Below are positions 34,897 through 43,884 of a DNA stretch of 64,000 bases, one piece after another; the first letter of the stretch is position 1; each line of letters opens with the position of its first letter. The stretch spans positions 1 to 64,000 of the forward strand of contig JAGCDE010000001.1 of assembly GCA_017651315.1 (NCBI GenBank), given 5' to 3'. This DNA is from Bacteroidaceae bacterium (GTDB lineage: Bacteria; Bacteroidota; Bacteroidia; Bacteroidales; Bacteroidaceae). A program made the position numbers and the translations under genes. The notes under the pieces are model-generated. The model did not search any database, was not told where the DNA came from, and was given only the letters and a program-made list of their open reading frames with translations.

Positions 34897-34929
34897 AAGC
34901 CCGGGCGGCTTTTGAAACCGTCCGGGCTT
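34897..34929. terminator. Bidirectional Rho-independent terminator
   Basis: A 12-bp stem (AAGCCCGGGCGG 34897-34908 against CCGTCCGGGCTT 34918-34929, one G-T pair) with a 9-nt loop. An A run precedes it, giving a T run for minus-strand transcripts. It lies between converging genes. Confidence 0.8.
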
Positions 34930-34956
34930 GACTAACAACTACGGATTAATATTTGG

Positions 34957-36381
34957 TCAGAAACACCAGCCCATGGTCACCATGAACTTGTCTTTCTTAG
35001 TGATATAATCAATGTTGATGTCCTCGTCATACTGGTTCAGGTTGAACCCGTTCTCTCTGTTGGTGTGGATGTAGGCCATATCAATGTAGAACTGTGAGTT
35101 GGATTCATTGACGGCAGAGCAGTAGCCGAGCCCGAGAGTGAAGTTTCTGACCCTTCCCAATCTCTCGGTCTGGAAATCCAGACGACCCAGATCTCCGTTC
35201 TCACCTGCATTGAATTCCGAATCTCCCAAATAAACCAATGCATCCTCCCTGATCATGGGGCTTGTGGTGTTGTAACCTGCCCTAAGGCTCAGCTTTCCTA
35301 TATTCTGCTCAATACCGCATGCAATTTTAGAATAGTCCTTGTAGTCAATGGCTCCCTGTCCCGACATCCTCTTGTTGCCGACCGACAGCGATGCGCGTTC
35401 CACAAAGTAGTTCTCATACTCGAAACCCAGTGCGGTTTTCCCGATGGTGAAACCGGCGCTCAGGTTGAGCGACATGGGCGATGATATGGTGTAGTCTGTA
35501 TAGCTTTCGAACTTGTCCGGGTTGCTGTATTCGATCAGGTTATGTGCGTACATGACATCGGAATATCCAAGCTCCTGTTTGAACCACGTGGGACTCTTCA
35601 CGGCGATTCCGAGCCTGAGGGGTTGGATGGGACGGACAATCATACCTGCCGCTAAATTCCATCCGTTTCCTGTGGCGGTGTTCATCTTCGCTGCGTTGAG
35701 TTTGTATTTCTGGTTGATTCCTTCCAGGGCATGGGCATAGTAGTCCATGATATAACCTTCTGACCATGTGTCGGTTGACAGAAGACCAAGAGTGATTCCG
35801 AAATGGAACAGGTCATTGGCGTTGTACGATATGTTGAAATCGAATGATTTGACCTTGTTGTTCTGATGGTCCTCAAAGTCGCACCAGATTTCATCGCCAT
35901 TGGCATCATTGAATGACTCATAGAATGTGAGAGTCTTGTCAAGGTTGAGCAGACGGCGGTATGAGAATCCGAAATTCACATAGCCGTGTTCACCTTCATT
36001 ACCGCAGACAACGAACGAGAAATTGTCAAGGTCCATCCTTATATCCGATTTGTCATTGCCGGAGTAGTATGTGGTGACACCGTCATATCCGAGGAGCTGG
36101 CGGTTTTCGCTCGAGAAGGGCGATGTCTCTACCGATGTGCCGAACCCTGAGAGAGTAGTATTGACCTCACTCTGATGATAGGCTGCAATGCCGGCCGGAT
36201 TGTGGCTTATCACTGACATGTCATTGCCGAGTGCGCTCATGGCACCTCCCATTCCCACATACCTTGCGGTTCCGTTGAGCTCCTCCTCGAACAGCTTGGC
36301 TGCATCGAACGAGGTCTGTGCACCGGCGGTCATGACTGTTCCGACTGCTGCAATCATTATAAATAATCTTCTCTTATTCAT
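34957..36381 (-). CDS. OmpP1/FadL-family outer membrane protein
   Basis: A 474-aa protein with a signal peptide (LFIMIAAVGTVMTAGAQ) and the family's N-terminal hatch segment (NGTARYVGMGGAMSALGNDM, then SHNPAGIAAY). The rest is barrel strands, with FTLGLGYCSAVN near the end and VTMGWCF at the terminus. FadL-type barrels pass hydrophobic compounds through a lateral opening; Bacteroidales members are sometimes called hemin receptors without proof. It follows the Ser/Tyr-rich gene by 58 bp on the same strand and may be co-transcribed. Confidence 0.8.
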   Translation of the reverse strand: MNKRRLFIMIAAVGTVMTAGAQTSFDAAKLFEEELNGTARYVGMGGAMSALGNDMSVISHNPAGIAAYHQSEVNTTLSGFGTSVETSPFSSENRQLLGYDGVTTYYSGNDKSDIRMDLDNFSFVVCGNEGEHGYVNFGFSYRRLLNLDKTLTFYESFNDANGDEIWCDFEDHQNNKVKSFDFNISYNANDLFHFGITLGLLSTDTWSEGYIMDYYAHALEGINQKYKLNAAKMNTATGNGWNLAAGMIVRPIQPLRLGIAVKSPTWFKQELGYSDVMYAHNLIEYSNPDKFESYTDYTISSPMSLNLSAGFTIGKTALGFEYENYFVERASLSVGNKRMSGQGAIDYKDYSKIACGIEQNIGKLSLRAGYNTTSPMIREDALVYLGDSEFNAGENGDLGRLDFQTERLGRVRNFTLGLGYCSAVNESNSQFYIDMAYIHTNRENGFNLNQYDEDINIDYITKKDKFMVTMGWCF

Positions 36382-36439
36382 AGTTGTATCTTTTTGTCGT
36401 TATTGTACATATCCTTATTCACTCTGTCGGCCGGGAATC

Positions 36440-38020
36440 TCAACGGCGGCCACCGGAGCTGCTGCGTCCGCCACCGCCGGAGCTGCCGGAAGAACTGCGG
36501 CTTGAGGAACCGCTGTAGCTGCTTGAGCCACCGCTGTAGCCCGACGATGATGACACACTGCGGCTACTGCTGCTGTAACTGCTTGAACTACCGCTGTAGC
36601 TGCTTGAGCTGCTGCTGTAGCTGCTTGAGCTGCGCGATGAGGATGAACTTACACTACGGCTGCTTGAACTGCTCGGAGTAGTGGTTATTGACCGGCTTGT
36701 GCTGCTCGAGCTGCGGGTCGGGTTCGTCACGGGAGTACGTGTCCCTACAGTGCCGGCAGAACCTGCGCTTACGCTGCGTGAGACATTGGTGATGGACGAT
36801 GATGATGTGGTCCCTGTGCTGCGTGAGGTGCTGCTCTCGCCTGTCACGGTGCGGTTGGCACTGGTGCTGCTCGGACGGTTATAGGTCGAAGCCGCCGATG
36901 ACTGCGTGGAACGGGTAGCCTGTGTGGCCTGTGTTGATGTGGTGGAGCGGCTGCTTGTGCCGGTCCCGGAGACCGAACGGCCGGATGAACTTGCCGATGT
37001 CGAGGTGGATGCCGAGCGGCTTGAAGTGGCTGGAGCCACGCTCCTTACCTGCTGTGAACCGGAGGATGTCACAGAGCGGCTGCCTGTGGATTGTGACACG
37101 CTCCTTGACGAGGCCGTTGAGGATGCGGTTCTGGAAGATGTGGCAGAGGATGCACTTCTGGAAGCGGTGCTGCTCACGCTCCTTGTGGATGCAGCCGATG
37201 CGCTCGAACTTGAGGCAAGGCTCCTGGAACCATTCAGGGATGAACCGCGTGATGCCACTGACCTGCCGGAGAGACCGCTGTCCCATCCGCGACCCTGAGG
37301 CTTTGATGGATTGAAGTTCTCTATACGGGACACGATTCTCCTGTCACGTCCGGCACCGGGGCCGACATAGGCGTGTGTGTAGTACGGATTGTAGTAATAA
37401 GGATCGTAATACCATGAGGAATAGTACCAGGGGTCATAGTACCAGGGATCATAGTACCATGAGTAGTAGGAACCACCGTAGAACCAGGGATCATAATAAT
37501 ATGGAGTGTAGAGATACCTGTTGAAATAGTGGGTACGGTACCATGCGGGATCCCAGAGTATGAAGTCCCAGTACGCCATATCCCAGATGAGGTCGGCATA
37601 GAGACCCCAGTAGGTGCGTCCGTTCCTGTGGAAGCGGTACAGGCGCAGTGTGTTCTCGTAATCATCAATTGCGTCCTTGTAGCCATCGGAGTATGAGCCG
37701 CCGCCGTTGGCGAGCACATAAACGGTGTCGTGTACATAGACTGTGGGTACATCATAGTAAGCACCGTCATCGAACACGACATCGCTGGTGGAGGATGCGG
37801 AAGAATAACGGCGGTTGTACTCATCGGGATCACGATTCTCTATTATCTGCCGTGTAGCGGCCGGAGCTGAAGATACAGCCGGAGTGGTTGCGACCGAAGT
37901 GGCCGGAGCTGATACTGAGGCTGACTTGCCTGAAGAGCCAGTTGAATACAAGTCATTCCTCTGTGCAAAGGTTGTCACTGACGCTGTCAGCAGAACCATC
38001 ATTAAAACTGACTTTTTCAT
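36440..38020 (-). CDS. Ser/Tyr-rich low-complexity secreted protein
   Basis: A 526-aa protein. ATG 38018-38020 gives the signal peptide MKKSVLMMVLLTASVTTFAQ, and ATG 38047 is an in-frame alternative. Residues ~60-160 are a compact region. Residues ~165-215 are packed with YYDPWYY-type repeats (Tyr, Trp, Asp, Pro). From ~253 to the end the chain is mostly Ser, Thr, Arg and Ala, with SSSS tracts, finishing in SSGGGGRSSSGGRR. Such tails are commonly disordered and possibly O-glycosylated in Bacteroidales. No catalytic family is recognisable; a surface matrix or aggregation role is only a guess. Confidence 0.7.
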   Translation of the reverse strand: MKKSVLMMVLLTASVTTFAQRNDLYSTGSSGKSASVSAPATSVATTPAVSSAPAATRQIIENRDPDEYNRRYSSASSTSDVVFDDGAYYDVPTVYVHDTVYVLANGGGSYSDGYKDAIDDYENTLRLYRFHRNGRTYWGLYADLIWDMAYWDFILWDPAWYRTHYFNRYLYTPYYYDPWFYGGSYYSWYYDPWYYDPWYYSSWYYDPYYYNPYYTHAYVGPGAGRDRRIVSRIENFNPSKPQGRGWDSGLSGRSVASRGSSLNGSRSLASSSSASAASTRSVSSTASRSASSATSSRTASSTASSRSVSQSTGSRSVTSSGSQQVRSVAPATSSRSASTSTSASSSGRSVSGTGTSSRSTTSTQATQATRSTQSSAASTYNRPSSTSANRTVTGESSTSRSTGTTSSSSITNVSRSVSAGSAGTVGTRTPVTNPTRSSSSTSRSITTTPSSSSSRSVSSSSSRSSSSYSSSSSSYSGSSSSYSSSSRSVSSSSGYSGGSSSYSGSSSRSSSGSSGGGGRSSSGGRR

Positions 38021-38072
38021 AACCGTATTCTTTAAAATGTTAGACATATCGTTTTCGTTTTTGTTTCCAATG

Positions 38073-38080
38073 CAAAAATA
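38073..38080 (-). promoter_or_regulatory. -7 box of the Ser/Tyr-rich gene
   Basis: TATTTTTG on the minus strand fits TAnnTTTG. It lies 53 nt upstream of the preferred ATG (38020) and 26 nt upstream of the alternative (38047). Confidence 0.5.
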
Positions 38081-38173
38081 ATCCGGGAATATTACTCTGA
38101 ACAGGGAAAAACCCTATTCTTACGGGGGAAATCTCCTAAAGTTGCAGGAGTGACAAATTACATGTAATCCGGA

Positions 38174-39493
38174 TTATTCCAGATACTGCATGATGCGGCC
38201 GCTGATCTGCATAAGGGAGATCTCGCATACCTTGGTGTCATACTGTGCCTGGAGCAGGCTCTCTTCGGCATCCAGAAGGGATTTCTGCGCCTCACGCATC
38301 TCTATTCCGGACAGGTTTCCGAGCATGTAACGTTCCTGGGCTATCTCCATTGTCTCCTGCGCGGTCTTGAGGTTCTGCTCCTGGAGTTCCAGAAGGAGCA
38401 GGTTGTTGCAGTATGCCTGCCAGAAATCATCCAGGTTGGCACGGAGCTGCAGTTCAAGCTGGTCAATGGTGATATCGGCGTTCAGCTCGTCCAGAATGGC
38501 GTTGCGCTCCTGTGTGCGTTGCTTGCCGTTGACAAGGTTCATGCCCACGGTAGCTCCGAAATTCGGTCCCCAGTTGGTGCGGTTGGTGTATGTGTTGGTT
38601 TCGTAGATGTTGTGAGTGAGGCCGTATGAGGCGTTAAGGCGCAGATACGGATAGTTGCGGGACTGTACGGTCCTGCGGTCCATGCGTGCCAGGGCGCGGT
38701 TGCTCTCGGCCCGGAGCAGGGATGCGTTGGTCCTCATCATGTCATCATAGAGCGACTGGTAGTCCAGACCTGTGAGAAGGGTGATGGCGGTATCGGCTGC
38801 CACATGGACGGCACGCAGGTCCTGATTGGACATGAGGCGGTTGATGCGGATGTTGGCCGATGCCACGGCCTCGTGCTGCTTGAGGCTCCTGGCGCTGTCG
38901 GAATTGAAATATACCTGCGCCTGCTGATAGTCCAGACGTGAGTCTCCTCCCATATCGTAACGTTCGCTGGTTATGCGCAGACGCTCACGTGAAAGAGCTG
39001 TCGCATAATCCAGGTTTTGCAGATGAATGGTCTGCCGGACCAGATTGTAGTACTCTGTTGTCAGGCTGGCTATGTAATCTTCGATAGCGATGCGTGTCTG
39101 GATGGTCCCTTGGTTATGCAGTTCCTCCATGCGGTCACGTGTGGCCTGTATGCTGAATCCCTCGAATACGGTCATGTCCGCACGGACCTGCGCGTTGAGG
39201 GTATGGTCCAGAACGTTGCGGCTGGATACGGTGGAGCCGTCGGATCGGAGCGTAGCGTCGTTACTGGCCATCGAGCCGGAATAACCGCCAGATACGCTTA
39301 CCGTTGGCAGACCGCCGGCGTAAGCCCATGAATCATTGTTGGCCGCTTTCTCCTCGGAAATGTTGACCAGTCTTATCTGATAGCTCTCGCGGATACCCTC
39401 CTCAAGGCACTCCCTGAGTGTCATAATCTGGGCCGATGAACCCGTGCAAAGGGTCATGGCTGTTAAAGCCAATGTTATTCTGTATGGTTTCAT
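38174..39493 (-). CDS. TolC-family outer membrane channel of the RND efflux system
   Basis: A 439-aa protein with a signal peptide and the duplicated OEP layout: ECLEEGIRESYQIRLVN near the N-terminus and long coiled-coil helices. The second repeat starts near residue 230, and the end has LLDAEESLLQAQYDTKVCEI. It forms a trimeric outer membrane exit duct. It is the last gene of the adaptor-pump-channel operon, and its start overlaps the pump gene by 4 nt. Confidence 0.92.
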   Translation of the reverse strand: MKPYRITLALTAMTLCTGSSAQIMTLRECLEEGIRESYQIRLVNISEEKAANNDSWAYAGGLPTVSVSGGYSGSMASNDATLRSDGSTVSSRNVLDHTLNAQVRADMTVFEGFSIQATRDRMEELHNQGTIQTRIAIEDYIASLTTEYYNLVRQTIHLQNLDYATALSRERLRITSERYDMGGDSRLDYQQAQVYFNSDSARSLKQHEAVASANIRINRLMSNQDLRAVHVAADTAITLLTGLDYQSLYDDMMRTNASLLRAESNRALARMDRRTVQSRNYPYLRLNASYGLTHNIYETNTYTNRTNWGPNFGATVGMNLVNGKQRTQERNAILDELNADITIDQLELQLRANLDDFWQAYCNNLLLLELQEQNLKTAQETMEIAQERYMLGNLSGIEMREAQKSLLDAEESLLQAQYDTKVCEISLMQISGRIMQYLE

Positions 39494-42400
39494 TCCTTTT
39501 TCTTGCGGGTTTTACGGTCAGTTGATATGTAGCTGTATATGGACGGTACAATATACATGGTGAAGAATGTGGAAATGAGCATTCCGCCTACCACGGCAGT
39601 ACCCATAGCCACTCGTCCGGCACTGCCCTCGCCGTGTGCGAACATCAGCGGCAGCAGACCAAGCATTGTGGAAGTGCTGGTCATGAGGATAGGACGGAGA
39701 CGCTGAATGGAGGCGTCGCGGATGGCTATGAACTTGTCCTGTCCGGCCTCCTGTTTCTGATTGGCGAACTCCACGATCAGGATACCGTTCTTGGCAACAA
39801 GCCCAATAAGCATTATTATACCTATCTCACTGAAAATGTTCATGGTCTGTCCGCCTCCGCGCAGGAATACCAGAGCTCCGAACACGGCTAAAGGCACGGT
39901 AATCATAACAATGAGCGGGTCCTTGAAACTCTCGAACTGTGCAGCCAGAATCAGATATATAAGCAGCAGTGCCAGTCCGAATGCGAAGAGCAGGCTGTTG
40001 GAGCTCTCACGGAAATCCTTGGACTCGCCGGTAAGTGCGGTGCGGAAAGTGTCATCCAGAGTCTCCTTGGCTATCTTGTCCATCTCGTCAAGTGCCTGGC
40101 CTAAGGTATAGCCCTTGCCGAGTCCGGCCGATACTGTGGCCGATACAAAGCGGTTGTAGCGGTACAGGCGGGGTGGGGCGATATCCTCCTTGAGATCTAC
40201 AAGGTTCTCCATCTGTATCATGTCACCGCTTCCGCTACGCATGTAGATGGATTTGAGCGCCTGTGTGGTGTTGCGCTGCTGGCGGTTTATCTCACCTATT
40301 ATGTCATACTGCTTTCCGTTCATGTAGAGATAGCCCATGCGCTGGCCGCTCAGTCCCCATTGAAGTGTCTGGGCTATGTCGCGGGTGCTCACACCCAACA
40401 GGTTGGCTTTCTCGCGGTTGATGGATATGCGGACCTCCGGTTTGGAGAACTTGAGGTCGGCATCGGCCATCTGGAAGGCGGGATTCTCATTGACCTTGGC
40501 AAGGAAGGTGGGCAGTACATCCTGCAGTTTCTCGATGTTGGTGGCCTGCAGAACGTAGCGTACCGGCATACCGCCGCGGCCTCCTGCAAATGACGACTGC
40601 TGCTGCACGAAAGCGCGGGCATCGTTCTCGCGGCGAACTGCGGCGCTCAGTTTCTCAAACACCTCCATCTGGGAGTAGCTGCGCTCTTTTATGTCCTTCA
40701 GGGTAATCTGTATGTTGCCGCCACCCGATGATACGCGGGCTGTCACGAACTTGGCATCGGGCATGAGTGAATCCACCACGTCGTTTATGCGCTCGGTGTA
40801 GTCACGCATGTACTCGTAGGTTACGCCCTCGGGGCCCTGGGTGCGCACAGTCACCTGTGAGCGGTCCTCCATAGGAGCCATCTCGGACGGGGTCTTTGTC
40901 CACATCCAGACGGCAGCTCCCAGTGCCAGAACCATTGTGGCAAGGGTTATCCAGCGGTTGCGCAGAACGAACTCGAGACTCTTGCTGTAGTAGCGGTTCA
41001 GACCGTCAAAGAAAGGCTCTGACCAGGCGTAGAAACGGTTTTTCCTTTCACGGCGTACAAGAATCTTGGTGGAGAGCATGGGGGTGAAGGTGAGTGCGGC
41101 AAAGGTGGAAATCACTACGGCACCGGCTATAACGAAAGCGAACTCGCGGAACAGGCGGCCTGTCTGGCCCTGCATGAACACGATGGGTACGAACACGCAG
41201 AGCAGTGTTATTGAGGTTGAAATGATGGCGAACAGGATCTCACGCGAGCCGTCAATACCGGCCTGGAGCGGAGTCATGCCCTTTTCTATCCGGTTGTATA
41301 TGTTCTCGGTCATGACTATGGCGTCATCTACCACAAGTCCCACCGAAAGCACCACGGCAAGCATGGAGAGCACGTTGATGCTGAATCCCAGAAGGTACAT
41401 TACAAAGAATGAGCCGATGATTGATACCGGGATTACCAGCACCGGGATAAGCGTCACGCGCCAGTCACGCAGGAACAGGAATATTATGAATATAACCAGT
41501 ATGAACGCCTCGTACAGCGTGGTCTTGACCTCATTGATGCTGGCGCGGATGAATCGTGTGTTGTCAAATCCGTACTCGTAACCCACATCTTCGGGCAGGT
41601 CCTTCTCCATCAGTTTCATGCGGTCATAGACGGCGTTGGCTATGTTGATGTGGTTTGCACCGGGCTGGGGTGTTACCGCCACACCCACCATGGGGATGCC
41701 GTTCATCTTCATGTAGCTCTTTATGTCACGCGGACTGAGTTCGGCCTGACCCACATCGCTGAATCTGATTACCTTGGTGCCGTCATGTTTTATGACCAGA
41801 TTGTTGAACTCCTCGGTGGTGTGCATCTGGCCCAGGGTACGTATCTCAAGTTCTGTCGTGTTGCCCTCAATTGTTCCGGAGGGGAGCTCCACGTTTTCCT
41901 TGTCTAAGGCGTTCTTTACATCCATAGGGGTAATACCGTACCCTGACATCTTCACGGGATCCAGCCATAGGCGCATGCAGTAGCGTTTCTCACCCCATAT
42001 CATGACGGAACTTACGTCCTGGATGGTCTGGAGCTGTTCCTTTACCACAAGGTCAGCAAGTTCGCTCAGCTCCAACAGGGAACGTTTGTCACTGTGCAGG
42101 GCCACCATCAGGATTGGCATAGCATCGGCATCGGCCTTGGATACTGTGGGCGGGTCGCAGTCTCGGGGCAGCATTCGCTGGGCACGCGACACCTTGTCAC
42201 GCACGTCATTGGCTGCGGTCTCAAGATCCACCGACAGTTCAAACTCAACCGTGATGCGGCTGTTGCCGTACTGGCTTACCGATGAGAGCGAGCGGATGCC
42301 GGGGATACCGTTGATCTGCTGCTCTAACGGCTCTGTTATCTGATTCTCGATTACTTCGGCGTTGGCTCCGGGGTAGGAGGCCGATACGGATATGATGGGG

Positions 42401-42525
42401 TTATCGACGGACGGGTATTCGCGTACACCAAGACTGGTGTAACCCACAATACCGAACAGTATTATTATGAGCACCAGCACTGTGGCAAGTACCGGACGCT
42501 TTATGCTGAGTTCTGAAATGTTCAT
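39490..42525 (-). CDS. RND multidrug efflux pump (AcrB/MexB family)
   Basis: A 1011-aa inner membrane pump with about 12 membrane helices. The N-terminus is ISELSIKRPVLATVL. The proton-relay acids lie in VGLVVDDAIVMTENI, and the C-terminal half repeats the layout with GLVAKNGILIVEFAN. It exports hydrophobic compounds or drugs using the proton gradient. It lies 12 nt after the adaptor gene and overlaps the TolC gene. No local regulator gene is beside the operon. Substrate cannot be predicted. Confidence 0.95.
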   Translation of the reverse strand: MNISELSIKRPVLATVLVLIIILFGIVGYTSLGVREYPSVDNPIISVSASYPGANAEVIENQITEPLEQQINGIPGIRSLSSVSQYGNSRITVEFELSVDLETAANDVRDKVSRAQRMLPRDCDPPTVSKADADAMPILMVALHSDKRSLLELSELADLVVKEQLQTIQDVSSVMIWGEKRYCMRLWLDPVKMSGYGITPMDVKNALDKENVELPSGTIEGNTTELEIRTLGQMHTTEEFNNLVIKHDGTKVIRFSDVGQAELSPRDIKSYMKMNGIPMVGVAVTPQPGANHINIANAVYDRMKLMEKDLPEDVGYEYGFDNTRFIRASINEVKTTLYEAFILVIFIIFLFLRDWRVTLIPVLVIPVSIIGSFFVMYLLGFSINVLSMLAVVLSVGLVVDDAIVMTENIYNRIEKGMTPLQAGIDGSREILFAIISTSITLLCVFVPIVFMQGQTGRLFREFAFVIAGAVVISTFAALTFTPMLSTKILVRRERKNRFYAWSEPFFDGLNRYYSKSLEFVLRNRWITLATMVLALGAAVWMWTKTPSEMAPMEDRSQVTVRTQGPEGVTYEYMRDYTERINDVVDSLMPDAKFVTARVSSGGGNIQITLKDIKERSYSQMEVFEKLSAAVRRENDARAFVQQQSSFAGGRGGMPVRYVLQATNIEKLQDVLPTFLAKVNENPAFQMADADLKFSKPEVRISINREKANLLGVSTRDIAQTLQWGLSGQRMGYLYMNGKQYDIIGEINRQQRNTTQALKSIYMRSGSGDMIQMENLVDLKEDIAPPRLYRYNRFVSATVSAGLGKGYTLGQALDEMDKIAKETLDDTFRTALTGESKDFRESSNSLLFAFGLALLLIYLILAAQFESFKDPLIVMITVPLAVFGALVFLRGGGQTMNIFSEIGIIMLIGLVAKNGILIVEFANQKQEAGQDKFIAIRDASIQRLRPILMTSTSTMLGLLPLMFAHGEGSAGRVAMGTAVVGGMLISTFFTMYIVPSIYSYISTDRKTRKKKE

Positions 42526-42537
42526 CCTGCGGTGATT

Positions 42538-43629
42538 TTATTTCAGTTCAACCCTCATTCCGGTACGCAGCTGCATGGTGCCGCTGGTAATAACTGTATC
42601 GCCTACATTCAGGCCGCTCAGCACCTGGACCATCGCGTCGGTGCGCAGGCCCTTGGTTATCTCCTGAGGAATGGCCTTGCCGGCCTTGTAGAGGAACACC
42701 TTGTCAATACCCATCTCGGAAATGATGGCCTCGCTGGGTACTGCAAGCGCGTTCTCGAATGTGCGGGTGTTCAGGGTCACGCTCACGTAGCGGCCGGGAA
42801 CGAGCTTGCCGCCTACATTATTATATATGGCGCGAACCAGATAGGTCCTTGTCCCCTGGTCAACCTTGGAGTTCGTGGCATAGACCTGTGCGGGATAGAC
42901 CTCGTCGCTTCCCTCTACCGTGAATGTGAGCTTGGCTCCGTTCTGTAACACTCCGGCATAACGCTCGGGTACTGCGAACTCCACTTTCAGTTTCTCGGTG
43001 TTGGTCAGTGTGGCCACATTTATACTGGGCGAGGCGTATGCGCCCACGCTGACCTGGCGCAGGCCGATGATTCCGTCAAACGGGGCCTTGAGCTCGGTCT
43101 GGTCCAGTTTGGCCTTGCACTCCTCAATATCGGCCTGGAGCTTGTTGAAATCGGCCTCGGCGGTCTGGAAGGCCTCCTTACTCACGGCTTCCTTCTCATA
43201 CAGTGCTCTCTGGCGGGCCAGGCGGTCCTCGGTCGATTGGTACTGGGCCTGCAGTTTCTTGAGCTGTGCCTGCAGCGGAGCATCGTTTATCTTGGCCAGC
43301 ACCTGACCCTTGCGGACCTTGCTGCCCTCCTCGAAGTATATCCCGGTAATCTTGCCCGATGTCTCGAAGGAGAGGTTCACCTCCTCGTTTGGGATAAGGC
43401 TTCCGCTGATGTTGATACCGTCAACAAGTTCTGTGGGCTGCATGATTGCATAGCGGACCAGTAAGGTCTGGCCGCCGCGGCCCAATGCTGCCGCCGGGCC
43501 GCTCATGGCCCCGGGTACGGGTCCAGCCGGTATGTCACTGTTTTTCTTGGGTTTGAAACTGATAATGCCCCATACTGCCAGGCCTATCACGATAACGGCA
43601 ATAAGCACACGTTTGGTTGTCTTGCTCAT
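42538..43629 (-). CDS. RND periplasmic adaptor subunit
   Basis: A 363-aa membrane fusion protein with one N-terminal membrane segment (RVLIAVIVIGLAVWGIISF). It has a split lipoyl-like domain (FEEGSKVRKGQVLAKIND and APFDGIIGLRQVSVGAYA), the alpha-hairpin between them (~residues 110-170), then beta-barrel and membrane-proximal domains. It bridges the pump and the TolC channel. It is the first gene of the operon. Confidence 0.93.
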   Translation of the reverse strand: MSKTTKRVLIAVIVIGLAVWGIISFKPKKNSDIPAGPVPGAMSGPAAALGRGGQTLLVRYAIMQPTELVDGINISGSLIPNEEVNLSFETSGKITGIYFEEGSKVRKGQVLAKINDAPLQAQLKKLQAQYQSTEDRLARQRALYEKEAVSKEAFQTAEADFNKLQADIEECKAKLDQTELKAPFDGIIGLRQVSVGAYASPSINVATLTNTEKLKVEFAVPERYAGVLQNGAKLTFTVEGSDEVYPAQVYATNSKVDQGTRTYLVRAIYNNVGGKLVPGRYVSVTLNTRTFENALAVPSEAIISEMGIDKVFLYKAGKAIPQEITKGLRTDAMVQVLSGLNVGDTVITSGTMQLRTGMRVELK

Positions 43630-43657
43630 AAGTGAAGGTGTAGTGTTGTTTAACTTG

Positions 43658-43665
43658 CAAATTTA
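43658..43665 (-). promoter_or_regulatory. -7 box of the RND efflux operon
   Basis: TAAATTTG on the minus strand is a perfect TAnnTTTG, 28 nt upstream of the adaptor ATG at 43629. No matching TTTG -33 element is seen at 19-21 bp. Confidence 0.55.
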
Positions 43666-43817
43666 CTCATTTGACACCTTTTATATTTGCGCGTGCATGT
43701 TCGTTAACGTTTTTTAAGTGCATTGATGGCTTCAATTGTGTAAACCAGTAATTATCGGGAGTCCCCTCTGTCCGTTTGGCTTACCGGAACCGGAGGAAAA
43801 AATCAAGAGTGGCTTTC

Positions 43818-43849
43818 ACGGAAATAATCAAAACAGATTCTTATTTTTG
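43818..43849 (+). promoter_or_regulatory. C10 peptidase promoter fused to a partial hairpin-element end
   Basis: CGGAAATAATC then AAAACAGATTCTT (to ~43842) resembles the right end of the dispersed element. The -7 box TATTTTTG (43842-43849) begins on its last base. The leader to ATG 43885 is about 35 nt. Confidence 0.5.
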
Positions 43850-43884
43850 CAACATAAACATTATCCAAAGCAAAGGTAGGCAAT

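Noticed and set aside
36906-37298. Plus-strand frames of ~130 aa in the Ser/Tyr-rich gene
   Set aside because: Low-complexity coding sequence leaves several frames open; the minus-strand reading with a signal peptide is the real gene.
36440-37300. Repeated short units resembling a CRISPR or tandem repeat array
   Set aside because: The repetition follows codon periods of Ser and Tyr/Pro-rich protein sequence, with no constant repeat and unique spacers.
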